Below the pieces are notes generated by a model. The model searched no databases, had not been told where the DNA came from, and saw only the letters and a list, made by a program, of their open reading frames with translations. A program made the position numbers and the translations under genes. From the NCBI GenBank assembly GCA_027186245.1, contig CP114481.1, positions 20,119,501 through 20,183,500 on the forward strand: a DNA stretch of 64,000 nt, written 5' to 3'. The DNA is from Coriaria nepalensis (taxonomy: Eukaryota; Streptophyta; Magnoliopsida; Cucurbitales; Coriariaceae). Below, in pieces: positions 37,032 to 49,759 of the stretch. Within the stretch, counting starts at the first letter, position 1; each line of letters opens with the position of its first letter.

Positions 37032-38339
37032 CAAGTATGCATTTGATTTCTCATATATTTATTTCAATGAGTCTTTTCAAGACAATAAATCATTTCGAAG
37101 TAATTGGAGCGAATACTATTTTCGCATTCCAAACACGACTTTCTCGCCTTGCTTGCATAAGATTTTTTCAAGGCAGTATGAATTTGTTTAATCTTAGAGT
37201 CATCATCTCAATGACTCTTTCAAAGTCACTAATTCATTTGAGCACAATTAAAATGAATTCTATTTTCGCAGTTCGAACCCGACTTTCGTACATAACTTGC
37301 TAATGATCATTTAAGGGCAAGTATGCGTTTGTTTTATTTGAGATTCATGTCAATGAGTCTTTTCAAGTCACTAATGCATTTGAAAAAAATTCAAATGAAT
37401 TCTATTTTTACACTTTAAACACTACTTTCGCGGATCACTTGTTGATAATCTTTTTGAAGACAAGTATGCATTTGATTTATCATATATTTATTTCAATGAG
37501 TCTTTTCATGACAATAAATCATTTGGAAGCCATTGGAGCGAATACTATTTTCGCATTTCAAACACGACTTTCACGCCTAGCTTGCATATGATTTTTTGAA
37601 GGCAAGTATGAATTTGTTTAATCTTAGAGTCATCATCTCAATGACTCTTTCAAAGTCACTAATTCATTTGAACACAATTAAAATGAATTCTATTTTCGCA
37701 CTCCGAACCTGACTTTCGTACATAACTTGCTAAAGATAATTTAAGGGCAAGTATGTGTTTGTTTTATTTGAGATTCATGTCAATGAGTCTTTTCAAGTCA
37801 CTAATGCATTTGAAAAAAATTCAAATGAATTCTATTTTTACACTTTAAACACTACTTTCGCGGATCACTTGTTGATAATCTTTTTAAGACAAGTATGCAG
37901 TTGATTTATCTTATATTTATTTAAATGAGTCTTTTCAAGACAATAAATCATTTGGAAGCAATTGGAGCGAATACTATTTTCGCATTTCAAACACGACTTT
38001 CACGCCTAGCTTGCATATGATTTATTGAAGGCAAGTATGAATTTGTTTTATTTTAGTGTCATTATCTCAATGACTCTTTCAAAGTCACTAATTCATTTGA
38101 ACACAATTAAAATGAATTCTATTTTCGCACTTCGAACCTGACCTTCGTACATAACTTGCTAATGATCATTTAAGGGCAAGTATGTGTTTGTTTTATTTGA
38201 CATTCATGTCAATGAGTCTTTTCAAGTCACTAATGCATTTGAAAAAAAATCAAATGAATTCTATTTTTACACTTTAAACACTACTTTCGCGGATCGCTTG
38301 TTGATAATCTTTTTAAGACAAGTATGCATTTGATTTATC
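37032..38339 (+). repeat. 1.3-kb segment, copy 1 of a 1716-bp-offset duplication
   Basis: The segment starts in monomer B of the unit at 36890 and runs through the units at 37318 and 37748 into the unit at 38177. Shared private marks are CATTTCGAAGTAATTGG, CTTGCATAAG, the 428-bp AAGGCAGTATG, AAGATAATTTAAGG, ATTTATTGAAGG, CTGACCTTCG and GGATCGCTTG. The same marks return 1716 bp downstream. Similarity stops at 38340 (TATCG against TATCA). Confidence 0.9.
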
Positions 38340-38747
38340 GTATATTTATTTCAATGAGTCTTTTCAAGACAATAAATCATTTGGAAGCAATTGGAGCGAA
38401 TACTATTTTCGCATTTCAAACACGACTTTCACGCCTAGCTTGCATATGATTTTTTGAGGGCAAGTATGAATTTGTTTAATCTTAGAGTCATCATCTCAAT
38501 GACTCTTTCAAAGTCACTAATTCATTTGAACACAATTAAAATGAATTCTATTTTCGCAGTTCGAACCCAACTTTCGTACATAACTTGCTATTGATCATTT
38601 AAGGGCAAGTATGCGTTTGTTTTATTTGAGATTCATGTCAATGGGTCTTTTCAAGTCACTAATGCATTTGAAAAAAATTCAAATGAATTCTATTTTTACA
38701 CTTTAAACACTACTTTCGCGGATCACTTGTTGCTAATCTTTTTAAGA
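38340..38747 (+). repeat. Spacer between the two 1716-bp-offset copies
   Basis: Ordinary units continue here: K-like B and C with CGCAGTTCGAACCCAAC and CTTGCTATTGATC, then the A monomer of the 38606 unit with ATGGGTC and TTGTTGCTAATC. CTTGCTATTGATC and ATGGGTC recur near 41592-41650. Confidence 0.8.
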
Positions 38748-40055
38748 CAAGTATGCATTTGATTTCTCATATATTTATTTCAATGAGTCTTTTCAAGACA
38801 ATAAATCATTTCGAAGTAATTGGAGCGAATACTATTTTCGCATTCCAAACACGACTTTCTCGCCTTGCTTGCATAAGATTTTTTCAAGGCAGTATGAATT
38901 TGTTTAATCTTAGAGTCATCATCTCAATGACTCTTTCAAAGTCACTAATTCATTTGAGCACAATTAAAATGAATTCTATTTTCGCAGTTCGAACCCGACT
39001 TTCGTACATAACTTGCTAATGATCATTTAAGGGCAAGTATGCGTTTGTTTTATTTGAGATTCATGTCAATGAGTCTTTTCAAGTCACTAATGCATTTGAA
39101 AAAAATTCAAATGAATTCTATTTTTACACTTTAAACACTACTTTCGCGGATCACTTGTTGATAATCTTTTTGAAGACAAGTATGCATTTGATTTATCATA
39201 TATTTATTTCAATGAGTCTTTTCATGACAATAAATCATTTGGAAGCCATTGGAGCGAATACTATTTTCGCATTTCAAACACGACTTTCACGCCTAGCTTG
39301 CATATGATTTTTTGAAGGCAAGTATGAATTTGTTTAATCTTAGAGTCATCATCTCAATGACTCTTTCAAAGTCACTAATTCATTTGAACACAATTAAAAT
39401 GAATTCTATTTTCGCACTCCGAACCTGACTTTCGTACATAACTTGCTAAAGATAATTTAAGGGCAAGTATGTGTTTGTTTTATTTGAGATTCATGTCAAT
39501 GAGTCTTTTCAAGTCACTAATGCATTTGAAAAAAATTCAAATGAATTCTATTTTTACACTTTAAACACTACTTTCGCGGATCACTTGTTGATAATCTTTT
39601 TAAGACAAGTATGCAGTTGATTTATCTTATATTTATTTAAATGAGTCTTTTCAAGACAATAAATCATTTGGAAGCAATTGGAGCGAATACTATTTTCGCA
39701 TTTCAAACACGACTTTCACGCCTAGCTTGCATATGATTTATTGAAGGCAAGTATGAAATTGTTTTATTTTAGTGTCATTATCTCAATGACTCTTTCAAAG
39801 TCACTAATTCATTTGAACACAATTAAAATGAATTCTATTTTCGCACTTCGAACCTGACCTTCGTACATAACTTGCTAATGATCATTTAAGGGCAAGTATG
39901 TGTTTGTTTTATTTGACATTCATGTCAATGAGTCTTTTCAAGTCACTAATGCATTTGAAAAAAAATCAAATGAATTCTATTTTTACACTTTAAACACTAC
40001 TTTCGCGGATCGCTTGTTGATAATCTTTTTAAGACAAGTATGCATTTGATTTATC
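38748..40055 (+). repeat. 1.3-kb segment, copy 2 of the 1716-bp-offset duplication
   Basis: It matches 37032-38339 throughout. The one difference I noticed is GTATGAAATTG for GTATGAATTTG near 39755. The exchange point at the right end falls inside monomer B, not at a unit boundary. Confidence 0.9.
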
Positions 40056-41609
40056 ATATATTTATTTCAATGAGTCTTTTCAAGACAATAAATCATTTGG
40101 AAGCCATTGGAGCGAATACTATTTTCGCATTTCAAACACGACTTTCGCGCATAGCTTGCATATTATTTTTTGAACGCAAGTATGAATTTGTTTTATTTTA
40201 GTGTCATCAATTCAATGACTTTTTGAAAGTCACGAATTCATTTGAAAGCAATTAAAACGAATTCTATTTTCGCACTCCGAACCCGACTTTCATACATAAC
40301 TTGCTAATGATCATTTAAGGGCAAGTATGCGTTTGTTTTATTTGAGATTCATGTCAATGAGTCTTTTCAAGTCACTTATGCATTTGAAAAAAATTCAAAT
40401 GAATTCTATTTTTACACTTTAAACACTACTTTCGCGGATCACTTGTTGATAATCTTTTTAAGACAAGTATGCATTTGATTTATCTTATATTTATTTAAAT
40501 GAGTCTTTTCAAGACAATAAATCATTTGGAAGCAATTGGAGCGAATACTATTTTCGCATTTCAAACACGACTTTCGCGCATAGCTTGCATATTATTTTTT
40601 GAACGCAAGTATGAATTTGTTTTATTTTAGTGTCATTATCTCAATGACTCTTTGAAAGTCACTAATTCATTTGAACACAATTAAAATGAATTCTATTTCC
40701 GCACTTCGAACCCGACCTTCATACATAACTTGCTAATGATCATTTAAGGGCAAGTATGTGTTTGTTTTATTTGAGATTCATGTCAATGAGTCTTTTCAAG
40801 TCACTAATGCATTTGAAAAAAAATCAAACGAATTCTATTTTTACACTTTAAACACTACTTTCGCGGATCACTTGTTGATAATCTTTTTAAGACAAGTATG
40901 CATTTGATTTATCTTATATTTATTTAAATGAGTCTTTTCAAGACAATAAATCATTTGGAAGCAATTGGAGCGAATACTATTTTCGCATTTCAAACACGAC
41001 TTTCGCGCATAGCTTGCATATTATTTTTTGAACGCAAGTATGAATTTGTTTTATTTTAGTGTCATTATCTCAATGACTCTTTCAAAGTCACTAATTCATT
41101 TCAACACAATTAAAATGAATTCTATTTCCGCACTTCGAACCCGACCTTCGTACATAACTTGCTAATGATCATTTAAGGGCAAGTATGTGTTTGTTTTATT
41201 TTGAGATTCATGTCAATGAGTCTTTTCAAGTCACTAATGCATTTGAAAAAAAATCAAATGAATTCTATTTTTACACTTTAAACACTACTTTCGCGGATCA
41301 CTTGTTGATAATCTTTTTAAGACAAGTATGCATTTGATTTATCGTATATTTATTTCAATGAGTCTTTTCAAGACAATAAATCATTTGGAAGCAATTGGAG
41401 CGAATACTATTTTCGCATTTCAAACACGACTTTCACGCCTAGCTTGCATATGATTTTTTGAGGGCAAGTATGAATTTGTTTAATCTTAGAGTCATCATCT
41501 CAATGACTCTTTCAAAGTCACTAATTCATTTGAACACAATTAAAATGAATTCTATTTTCGCAGTTCGAACCCGACTTTCGTACATAACTTGCTATTGATC
41601 ATTTAAGGG
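40056..41609 (+). repeat. Units 40322, 40751 and 41180 with flanking monomers
   Basis: 40056-40321 completes the unit at 39893 with an E-like C (TCATCAATTCAATGAC, AAAACGAATTC). The 40322 unit has GTCACTTATGC and W-like B and C. The 40751 unit has CAAACGAATTC and W-like B. The 41180 unit is 430 bp because TTTTATTTTGAGATTC has an extra T. The order resembles 25313-26170 and the W-K part of the 1714-bp tetramer. Confidence 0.82.
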
Positions 41610-42895
41610 CAAGTATGCGTTTGTTTTATTTGAGATTCATGTCAATGGGTCTTTTCAAGTCACTAATGCATTTGAAAAAAATTCAAATGAATTCTATTTT
41701 TACACTTTAAACACTACTTTCGCGGATCACTTGTTTATAATCTTTTTAAGACAAGTATTCATTTGATTTCTCATATATTTATTTCAATGAGTCTTTTTAA
41801 GACATTAAATCATTTGGAAGTAATTGGAGCGAATACTATTTTCGCATTCCAAACACGACTTTTTCGCCTTGCTTGCATAAGATTTTTTCAAGGCAGTATG
41901 AATTTGTTTAATCTTAGAGTCATCATCTCAATGACTCTTTCAAAGTCACTAATTCATTTGAGCACAATTAAAATGAATTCTATTTTCGCACTTCAAACAC
42001 GACTTTCGCACATAACTTGCTAATGACCATTTAAGGGCAAGTATGTGTTTGTTTGATTTGAGATTCATGTCAATGAGTCTTTTCAAGTCACTAATGCATT
42101 TGAAAAAAATTCAAATGAATTCTATTTTTACACTTTAAACACTACTTTCGTGGATCACTTGTTGATGATCTTTCTAAGACAAGTATGCATTTGATTTATC
42201 ATATATTTATTTCAATGAGTCTTTTCAAGACAATGAATCACTTGGAAGTAATTGGAGCGAATATTATTTTCGCATTCCAAACACGACTTTCTCGCCTAGC
42301 TTGCATATGATTTTTTCAAGGCAAGTATGGATTTGTTTAATCTTAGAGTCATCATCTCAATGACTCTTTCAAAGTCACTAATTCATTTGAACACAATTAA
42401 AATGAATTCTATTTTCGCACTCTGAACCCGACTTTCGTACATAACTTGCTAATGATCATTTAAGGGCAAGTATGCGTTTGTTTTATTTGAGATTCATGTC
42501 AATGCGTCTTTTCAAGTCACTAATGCATTTGAAAAAAATTCAAATGAATTCTATTTTTACACTTTAAACACTACTTTCGCGGATCACTTGTTGATAATCT
42601 TTTTAAGACAAGTATGCATTTGATTTATCATATATTTATTTCAATGAGTCTTTTCAAGACAATAAATCATTTGGAAGCCATTGGAGCGAATACTATTTTC
42701 GCATTTCAAACACGACTTTCTCGCCTAGCTTGCATATGATTTTTTGAAGGCAAGTATGAATTTGTTTAATCTTAGAGTCATCATCTCAATGACTCTTTCA
42801 AAGTCACTAATTCATTTGAACACAATTAAAATGAATTCTATTTCCGCAATTCTAACCCGACTTTCGTACATAACTTGCTAATGATCATTTAAGGG
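41610..42895 (+). repeat. Three units copied again 6006 bp downstream
   Basis: Units start at 41610 (428 bp), 42038 and 42467. Marks are GTATTCATTTGATTTC, CTTTTTAAGACATTAAATC, CACGACTTTTTCGCC, ATGACCATTTAAGG, TTGATGATC and AATGAATCACTTGG. All return from 47758 to about 48616. The 41610 A monomer has ATGGGTC, the 42467 unit has ATGCGTC and ends CGCAATTCTAACCC. Confidence 0.87.
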
Positions 42896-44183
42896 CAAGT
42901 ATGTGTTTGTTTTATTTGGGATTCATGTCAATGAGTCTTTTCAAGTCAATAATGCATTCGAAAAAAATTCAAATGAATTCTATTTTTACATTTCAAACAC
43001 TACTTTCGCGGATCACTTGTTGATAATCTTTTTAAGACAAGTATGCATTTGATTTATCTTATATTTATTTTAATGAGTCTTTTCAATACAATAAATCATT
43101 TGGAAGCCATTGGAGCGAATACTATTTTCGCATTTCAAACACGACTTTCGCGCATAGCTTGCATATTATTTTTTGAACACAAGTATGAATTTGATTTAAT
43201 CTTAGAGTCATCATCTCAATGACTTTTTGAAAGTCACAAATTCATTTGAACAGAATTAAAATGAATTCTATTTTCGCACTCCGAACCCGACTTTCGTACA
43301 TAACTTGCTAATGATCATTTAAGGGCAAGTATGCGTTTGTTTTTTTTGAGATTCATGTCAATGAGTCTTTTCAAGTCACTAATGCATTTGAAAAAAATTC
43401 AAATGAATTCTATTTTTACACTTTAAACACTACTTTCGCGGATCACTTGTTGATAATCTTTTTAAGACAAGTATGCATTTGATTTCTCATATATTTATTT
43501 CAATGAGTCTTTTTACGACATTAAATCATTTTGAAGTAATTGGAGCGAATACTATTTTCGCAATTCAAACACGACTTTCTCGCCTAGCTTGCATATGATT
43601 TTTTGAAGGCATGTATGAATTTGTTTAATCTTAGAGTCATCATGTCAATGACTCTTTTAAAGTCACTAATTCATTTGAACACAATTAAAATGAATTCTAT
43701 TTTCGCACTTCGAACCCGACTTTCGTACATAACTTGCTAATGATCATTTAAGGGCAAGTATGTGTTTGTTTTATTTGAGATTCATGTCAATGAGTCTTTT
43801 CAGGACACTAATGCATTTGAAAAAAATTCAAATGAATTCTATTTTTACATTTCAAACACTACTTTCGCGGATCACTTGTTGATAATCTTTTTAAGACAAG
43901 TATGCATTTGATTTATCTTATATTTATTTTAATGAGTCTTTTCAATACAATAAATCATTTGGAAGCCATTGGAGCGAATACTATTTTCGCATTTCAAACA
44001 CGATTTTCGCGCATAGCTTGCATATTATTTTTTGAACACAAGTATGAATTTGATTTATTTTAGTGTCATTATCTCAATGACTTTTTGAAAGTCACTAATT
44101 CATTTGAAAGCAATTAAAATGAATTCTATTTTCGCACTTCGAACCCGACTTTCGTACATAACTTGCTAATGATCATTTAAGGG
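42896..44183 (+). repeat. Boundary units where the right-hand variant set begins
   Basis: Units start at 42896, 43326 and 43755. The first has TTTACATTTCAAAC, TATTTTAATGAG and TTTTTTGAACACAAG, none of which I saw to its left. The unit is 430 bp through GAATTTGATTTAATC. The second introduces CTTTTTACGACATTAAATC, CGCAATTCAAAC, GGCATGTATG and GTCATCATGTCAATGAC. The third has CAGGACACTAATG. From here rightwards these forms dominate. Confidence 0.88.
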
Positions 44184-45470
44184 CAAGTATGCGTTTGTTT
44201 TATTTGAGATTCATGTCAATGAGTCTTTTCAAGTCACTAATGCATTTGAAAAAAATTCAAATGAATTCTATTTTTACACTTTAAACACTACTTTCGCGGA
44301 TCACCTGTTGATAATCTTTTTAAGACAAGTATGCATTTGATTTATCTTATATTTATTTTAATGAGTCTTTTCAAGACAATAAATCATTTGGAATCCATTG
44401 GAGCAAATACTATTTTCGCATTTCAAACACGACTTTCACGCCTAGGTTGCATATGATTTTTTGAGGGCAAGTATGAATTTGTTTAATCTTAGAGTCATCA
44501 TCTCAATGACTTTTTGAAAGTCACTAATTCATTTGAACAGAATTAAAATGAATTCTATTTTCGCACTCCGAACCCGACTTTCGTACATAACTTGCTAATG
44601 ATCATTTAAGGGCAAGTATGTGTTTGTTTTATTTGAGATTCATGTCAATGAGTCTTTTCAAGACACTAATGCCTTTGAAAAAAATTCAAATGAATTCTAT
44701 TTTTACATTTCAAACACTACTTTCGCGGATCACTTGTTGATAATCTTTTTAAGACAAGTATGCATTTGATTTATCTTATATTTATTTTAATGAGGCTTTT
44801 CAATACAATAAATCATTTGGAAGCCATTGGAGCGAATACTATTTTCGCAATTCAAACACGACTTTCTCGCCTAGCTTGCATATGATTTTTTGAAGGCATG
44901 TATGAATTTGTTTAATCTTAGAGTCATCATGTCAATGACTCTTTTAAAGTCACTAATTCATTTGAACACAATTAAAATGAATTCTATTTTCGCACTTCGA
45001 ACCCGACTTTCGTACATAACTTGCTAATGATCATTTAAGGGCAAGTATGTGTTTGTTTTATTTGAGATTCATCTCAATGAGTCTTTTCAAGACACTAATG
45101 CCTTTGAAAAAAATTCAAATGAATTCTATTTTTACATTTCAAACACTACTTTCGCGGATCACTTGTTGATAATCTTTTTAAGACAAGTATGCATTTGATT
45201 TATCTTATATTTATTTTAATGAGGCTTTTCAATACAATAAATCATTTGGAAGCCATTGGAGCGAATACTATTTTCGCATTTCAAACACGACTTTCGCGCA
45301 TAGCTTGCATATTATTTTTTGAACACAAGTATGAATTTGATTTATTTTAGTGTCATTATCTCAATGACTTTTTGAAAGTCACTAATTCATTTGAAAGCAA
45401 TTAAAATGAATTCTATTTTCGCACTTCGAACCCGACTTTCGTACATAACTTGCTAATGATCATTTAAGGG
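44184..45470 (+). repeat. 1287-bp trimer P-Q-R, copy 1
   Basis: P (44184) has TCACCTGTTG, GGAATCCATTGGAGCAAATAC and CCTAGG (AvrII, 44441). Q (44613) has AAGACACTAATGCC, TGAGGCTTTTCAATAC, CGCAATTCAAAC, GGCATGTATG and GTCATCATGTC. R (45042) has the same A and AGGCTTTTC but GCGCATAGC, GAACACAAG and TTTGATTTATTTTAG. R here has a private ATTCATCTCAATG. Confidence 0.92.
44507..44523. repeat. Short dyad in right-domain monomer C (7-bp arms, 3-base loop)
   Basis: TGACTTT at 44507-44513 and AAAGTCA at 44517-44523 flank TTG. The change CTCTTTG to CTTTTTG, common from 43 kb on in P and R units, turns a partial dyad into a perfect one while breaking the ATGACTC arm of the other C-monomer dyad. Confidence 0.75.
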
Positions 45471-46757
45471 CAAGTATGCGTTTGTTTTATTTGAGATTCA
45501 TGTCAATGAGTCTTTTCAAGTCACTAATGCATTTGAAAAAAATTCAAATGAATTCTATTTTTACACTTTAAACACTACTTTCGCGGATCACCTGTTGATA
45601 ATCTTTTTAAGACAAGTATGCATTTGATTTATCTTATATTTATTTTAATGAGTCTTTTCAAGACAATAAATCATTTGGAATCCATTGGAGCAAATACTAT
45701 TTTCGCATTTCAAACACGACTTTCACGCCTAGGTTGCATATGATTTTTTGAGGGCAAGTATGAATTTGTTTAATCTTAGAGTCATCATCTCAATGACTTT
45801 TTGAAAGTCACTAATTCATTTGAACAGAATTAAAATGAATTCTATTTTCGCACTCCGAACCCGACTTTCGTACATAACTTGCTAATGATCATTTAAGGGC
45901 AAGTATGTGTTTGTTTTATTTGAGATTCATGTCAATGAGTCTTTTCAAGACACTAATGCCTTTGAAAAAAATTCAAATGAATTCTATTTTTACATTTCAA
46001 ACACTACTTTCGCGGATCACTTGTTGATAATCTTTTTAAGACAAGTATGCATTTGATTTATCTTATATTTATTTTAATGAGGCTTTTCAATACAATAAAT
46101 CATTTGGAAGCCATTGGAGCGAATACTATTTTCGCAATTCAAACACGACTTTCTCGCCTAGCTTGCATATGATTTTTTGAAGGCATGTATGAATTTGTTT
46201 AATCTTAGAGTCATCATGTCAATGACTCTTTTAAAGTCACTAATTCATTTGAACACAATTAAAATGAATTCTATTTTCGCACTTCGAACCCGACTTTCGT
46301 ACATAACTTGCTAATGATCATTTAAGGGCAAGTATGTGTTTGTTTTATTTGAGATTCATGTCAATGAGTCTTTTCAAGACACTAATGCCTTTGAAAAAAA
46401 TTCAAATGAATTCTATTTTTACATTTCAAACACTACTTTCGCGGATCACTTGTTGATAATCTTTTTAAGACAAGTATGCATTTGATTTATCTTATATTTA
46501 TTTTAATGAGGCTTTTCAATACAATAAATCATTTGGAAGCCATTGGAGCGAATACTATTTTCGCATTTCAAACACGACTTTCGCGCATAGCTTGCATATT
46601 ATTTTTTGAACACAAGTATGAATTTGATTTATTTTAGTGTCATTATCTCAATGACTTTTTGAAAGTCACTAATTCATTTGAAAGCAATTAAAATGAATTC
46701 TATTTTCGCACTTCGAACCCGACTTTCGTACATAACTTGCTAATGATCATTTAAGGG
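45471..46757 (+). repeat. 1287-bp trimer P-Q-R, copy 2
   Basis: Units start at 45471, 45900 and 46329. CCTAGG lies at 45728, exactly 1287 bp after the first. All marks of copy 1 are present; the only clear difference is ATTCATGTCAATG in R. This is one of the most recent duplications in the window. Confidence 0.93.
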
Positions 46758-47186
46758 CAAGTATGCGTTTGTTTTATTTGAGATTCATGTCAATGAGTCT
46801 TTTCAAGTCACTAATGCATTTGAAAAAAATTCAAATGAATTCTATTTTTACACTTTAAACACTACTTTCGCGGATCACCTGTTGATAATCTTTTTAAGAC
46901 AAGTATGCATTTGATTTATCTTATATTTATTTTATTGAGTCATTTCAAGACAATAAATCATTTGGAATCCATTGGAGCAAATACTATTTTCGCATTTCAA
47001 ACACGACTTTCACGCCTAGGTTGCATATGATTTTTTGAGGGCAAGTATGAATTTGTTTAATCTTAGAGTCATCATCTCAATGACTTTTTGAAAGTCACTA
47101 ATTCATTTGAACAGAATTAAAATGAATTCTATTTTCGCACTCCGAACCCGACTTTCGTACATAACTTGCTAATGATCATTTAAGGG
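46758..47186 (+). repeat. Third P unit, partial trimer copy 3
   Basis: CCTAGG lies at 47015, again 1287 bp on. It carries private TTTTATTGAGTCATTTC. The next unit does not continue the trimer, so the 1287-bp array ends here. Confidence 0.92.
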
Positions 47187-47615
47187 CAAGTATGCGTCTG
47201 TTTTATTTGAGATTCATGTCAATGAGTCTTTTCAAGTCACTAATGCATTTGAAAAAAATTCAAATGAATTCTATTTTTGCACTTTAAACACTACTTTCGC
47301 GGATCACTTGTTGAAAATCTTTTTAAGACAAGTATGCATTTGATTTCTCATATATTTATTTCAATGAGTCTTTTTACGACATTAAATCATTTGGAAGTAA
47401 TTGGAGCGAATACTATTTTCGCAATTCAAACACGACTTTCTCGCCTAGCTTGCATATGATTTTTTGAAGGCATGTATGAATTTGTTTAATCTTAGAGTCA
47501 TCATGTCAATGACTCTTTTAAAGTCACTAATTCATTTGAACGCAATTAAAATGAATTCTATTTTCGCACTTCGAACCCGACTTTCGTACATAACTTGCTA
47601 ATGATCATTTAAGGG
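47187..47615 (+). repeat. V-type unit after the trimer array
   Basis: The A monomer has GCGTCTGTTTT and TATTTTTGCACTTTAAAC. B and C have TTTACGACATTAAATC, CGCAATTCAAAC, GGCATGTATG and GTCATCATGTC. The GCGTCTG start returns only at 53192. Confidence 0.85.
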
Positions 47616-48901
47616 CAAGTATGCGTTTGTTTTATTTGAGATTCATGTCAATGAGTCTTTTCAAGTCACTAATGCATTTGAAAAAAATTCAAATGAATTC
47701 TATTTTTACACTTTAAACACTACTTTCGCGGATCACTTGTTTATAATCTTTTTAAGACAAGTATTCATTTGATTTCTCATATATTTATTTCAATGAGTCT
47801 TTTTAAGACATTAAATCATTTGGAAGTAATTGGAGCGAATACTATTTTCGCATTCCAAACACGACTTTTTCGCCTTGCTTGCATAAGATTTTTTCAAGGC
47901 AGTATGAATTTGTTTAATCTTAGAGTCATCATCTCAATGACTCTTTCAAAGTCACTAATTCATTTGAGCACAATTAAAATGAATTCTATTTTCGCACTTC
48001 GAACACGACTTTCGCACATAACTTGCTAATGACCATTTAAGGGCAAGTATGTGTTTGTTTTATTTGAGATTCATGTCAATGAGTCTTTTCAAGTCACTAA
48101 TGCATTTGAAAAAAATTCAAATGAATTCTATTTTTACACTTTAAACACTACTTTGGTGGATCACTTGTTGATGATCTTTTTAAGACAAGTATGCATTTGA
48201 TTTATCATATATTTATTTCAATGAGTCTTTTCAAGACAATGAATCACTTGGAAGTAATAGGAGCGAATATTATTTTCGCATTCCAAACACGACTTTCTCG
48301 CCTAGCTTGCATATGATTTTTTCAAGGCAAGTATGGATTTGTTTAATCTTAGAGTCATCATCTCAATGACTCTTTCAAAGTCACTAATTCATTTGAACAC
48401 AATTAAAATGAATTCTATTTTCGCACTCTGAACCCGACTTTCGTACATAACTTGCTAATGATCATTTAAGGGCAAGTATGCGTTTGTTTTATTTGAGATT
48501 CATGTCAATGAGTCTTTTCAAGTCACTAATGCATTTGAAAAAAATTCAAATGAATTCTATTTTTACACTTTAAACACTACTTTCGCGGATCACTTGTTGA
48601 TAATCTTTTTAAGACAAGTATGCATTTGATTTATCATACATTTATTTCAATGAGTCTTTTCAAGACAATAAATCATTTGGAAGCCATTGGAGCAAATACT
48701 ATTTTCGCATTTCAAACACGACTTTCTCGCCTAGCTTGCATATGATTTTTTGAAGGCATGTATGAATTTGTTTAATCTTAGAGTCATCATGTCAATGACT
48801 CTTTTAAAGTCACTAATTCATTTGAACACAATTAAAATGAATTCTATTTTCGCACTTCGAACCCGACTTTCGTACATAACTTGCTAATGATCATTTAAGG
48901 G
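47616..48901 (+). repeat. Three units, copy of 41610-42895 at 6006 bp
   Basis: Units start at 47616 (428 bp), 48044 and 48473. GTATTCATTTGATTTC, ACTTTTTCGCC, ATGACCATTTAAGG, TTGATGATC and AATGAATCACTTGG match the upstream segment. Differences are CTTTGGTGGATC for CTTTCGTGGATC, GTAATAGGAGCG, and loss of the match in B of the third unit, which has TATCATACATTT, GCAAATAC and GGCATGTATG. Confidence 0.87.
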
Positions 48902-49759
48902 CAAGTATGTGTTTGTTTTATTTGAGATTCATGTCAATGAGTCTTTTCAAGTCACTAATGCATTTGAAAAAAATTCAAATGAATTCTATTTTTACACTTT
49001 AAACACTACTTTCGCGGATCACCTGTTGATAATCTTTTTAAGACAAGTATGCATTTGATTTATCTTATATTTATTTTAATGAGTCTTTTCAAGACAATAA
49101 ATCATTTGGAATCCATTGGAGCAAATACTATTTTCGCATTTCAAACACGACTTTCACGCCTAGGTTGCATATGATTTTTTGAGGGCGAGTATGAATTTGT
49201 TTAATCTTAGAGTCATCATCTCAATGACTTTTTGAAAGTCACTAATTCATTTGAACAGAATTAAAATGAATTCTATTTTCGCACTCCGAACCCGACTTTC
49301 GTACATAACTTGCTAATGATCATTTAAGGGCAAGTATGTGTTTGTTTTATTTGAGATTCATGTCAATGAGTCTTTTCAAGACACTAATGCATTTGAAAAA
49401 AATTCAAATGAATTCTATTTTTACATTTCAAACACTACTTTCGCGGATCACTTGTTGATAATCTTTTTAAGACAAGTATGCATTTGATTTATCTTATATT
49501 TATTTTAATGAGTCTTTTCAATACAATAAATCATTTGGAAGCCATTGGAGCGAATACTATTTTCGCATTTCAAACACGACTTTCGCGCATAGCTTGCATA
49601 TTATTTTTTGAACACAAGTATGAATTTGATTTATTTTAGTGTCATTATCTCAATGACTTTTTGAAAGTCACTAATTCATTTGAAGGCAATTAAAATGAAT
49701 TCTATTTTCATAATTCGAACCCGACTTTCGTACATAACTTGCTAATGATCATTTAAGGG
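48902..49759 (+). repeat. 858-bp dimer P-R, copy 1
   Basis: P at 48902 (CCTAGG at 49159, private GAGGGCGAG). R at 49331 has AAGACACTAATGC, TTTACATTTCAAAC, GAACACAAG and a C monomer with TTTTCATAATTCGAACC. The last feature replaces the usual CGCACTTCG and is shared with the next R only. Confidence 0.9.
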
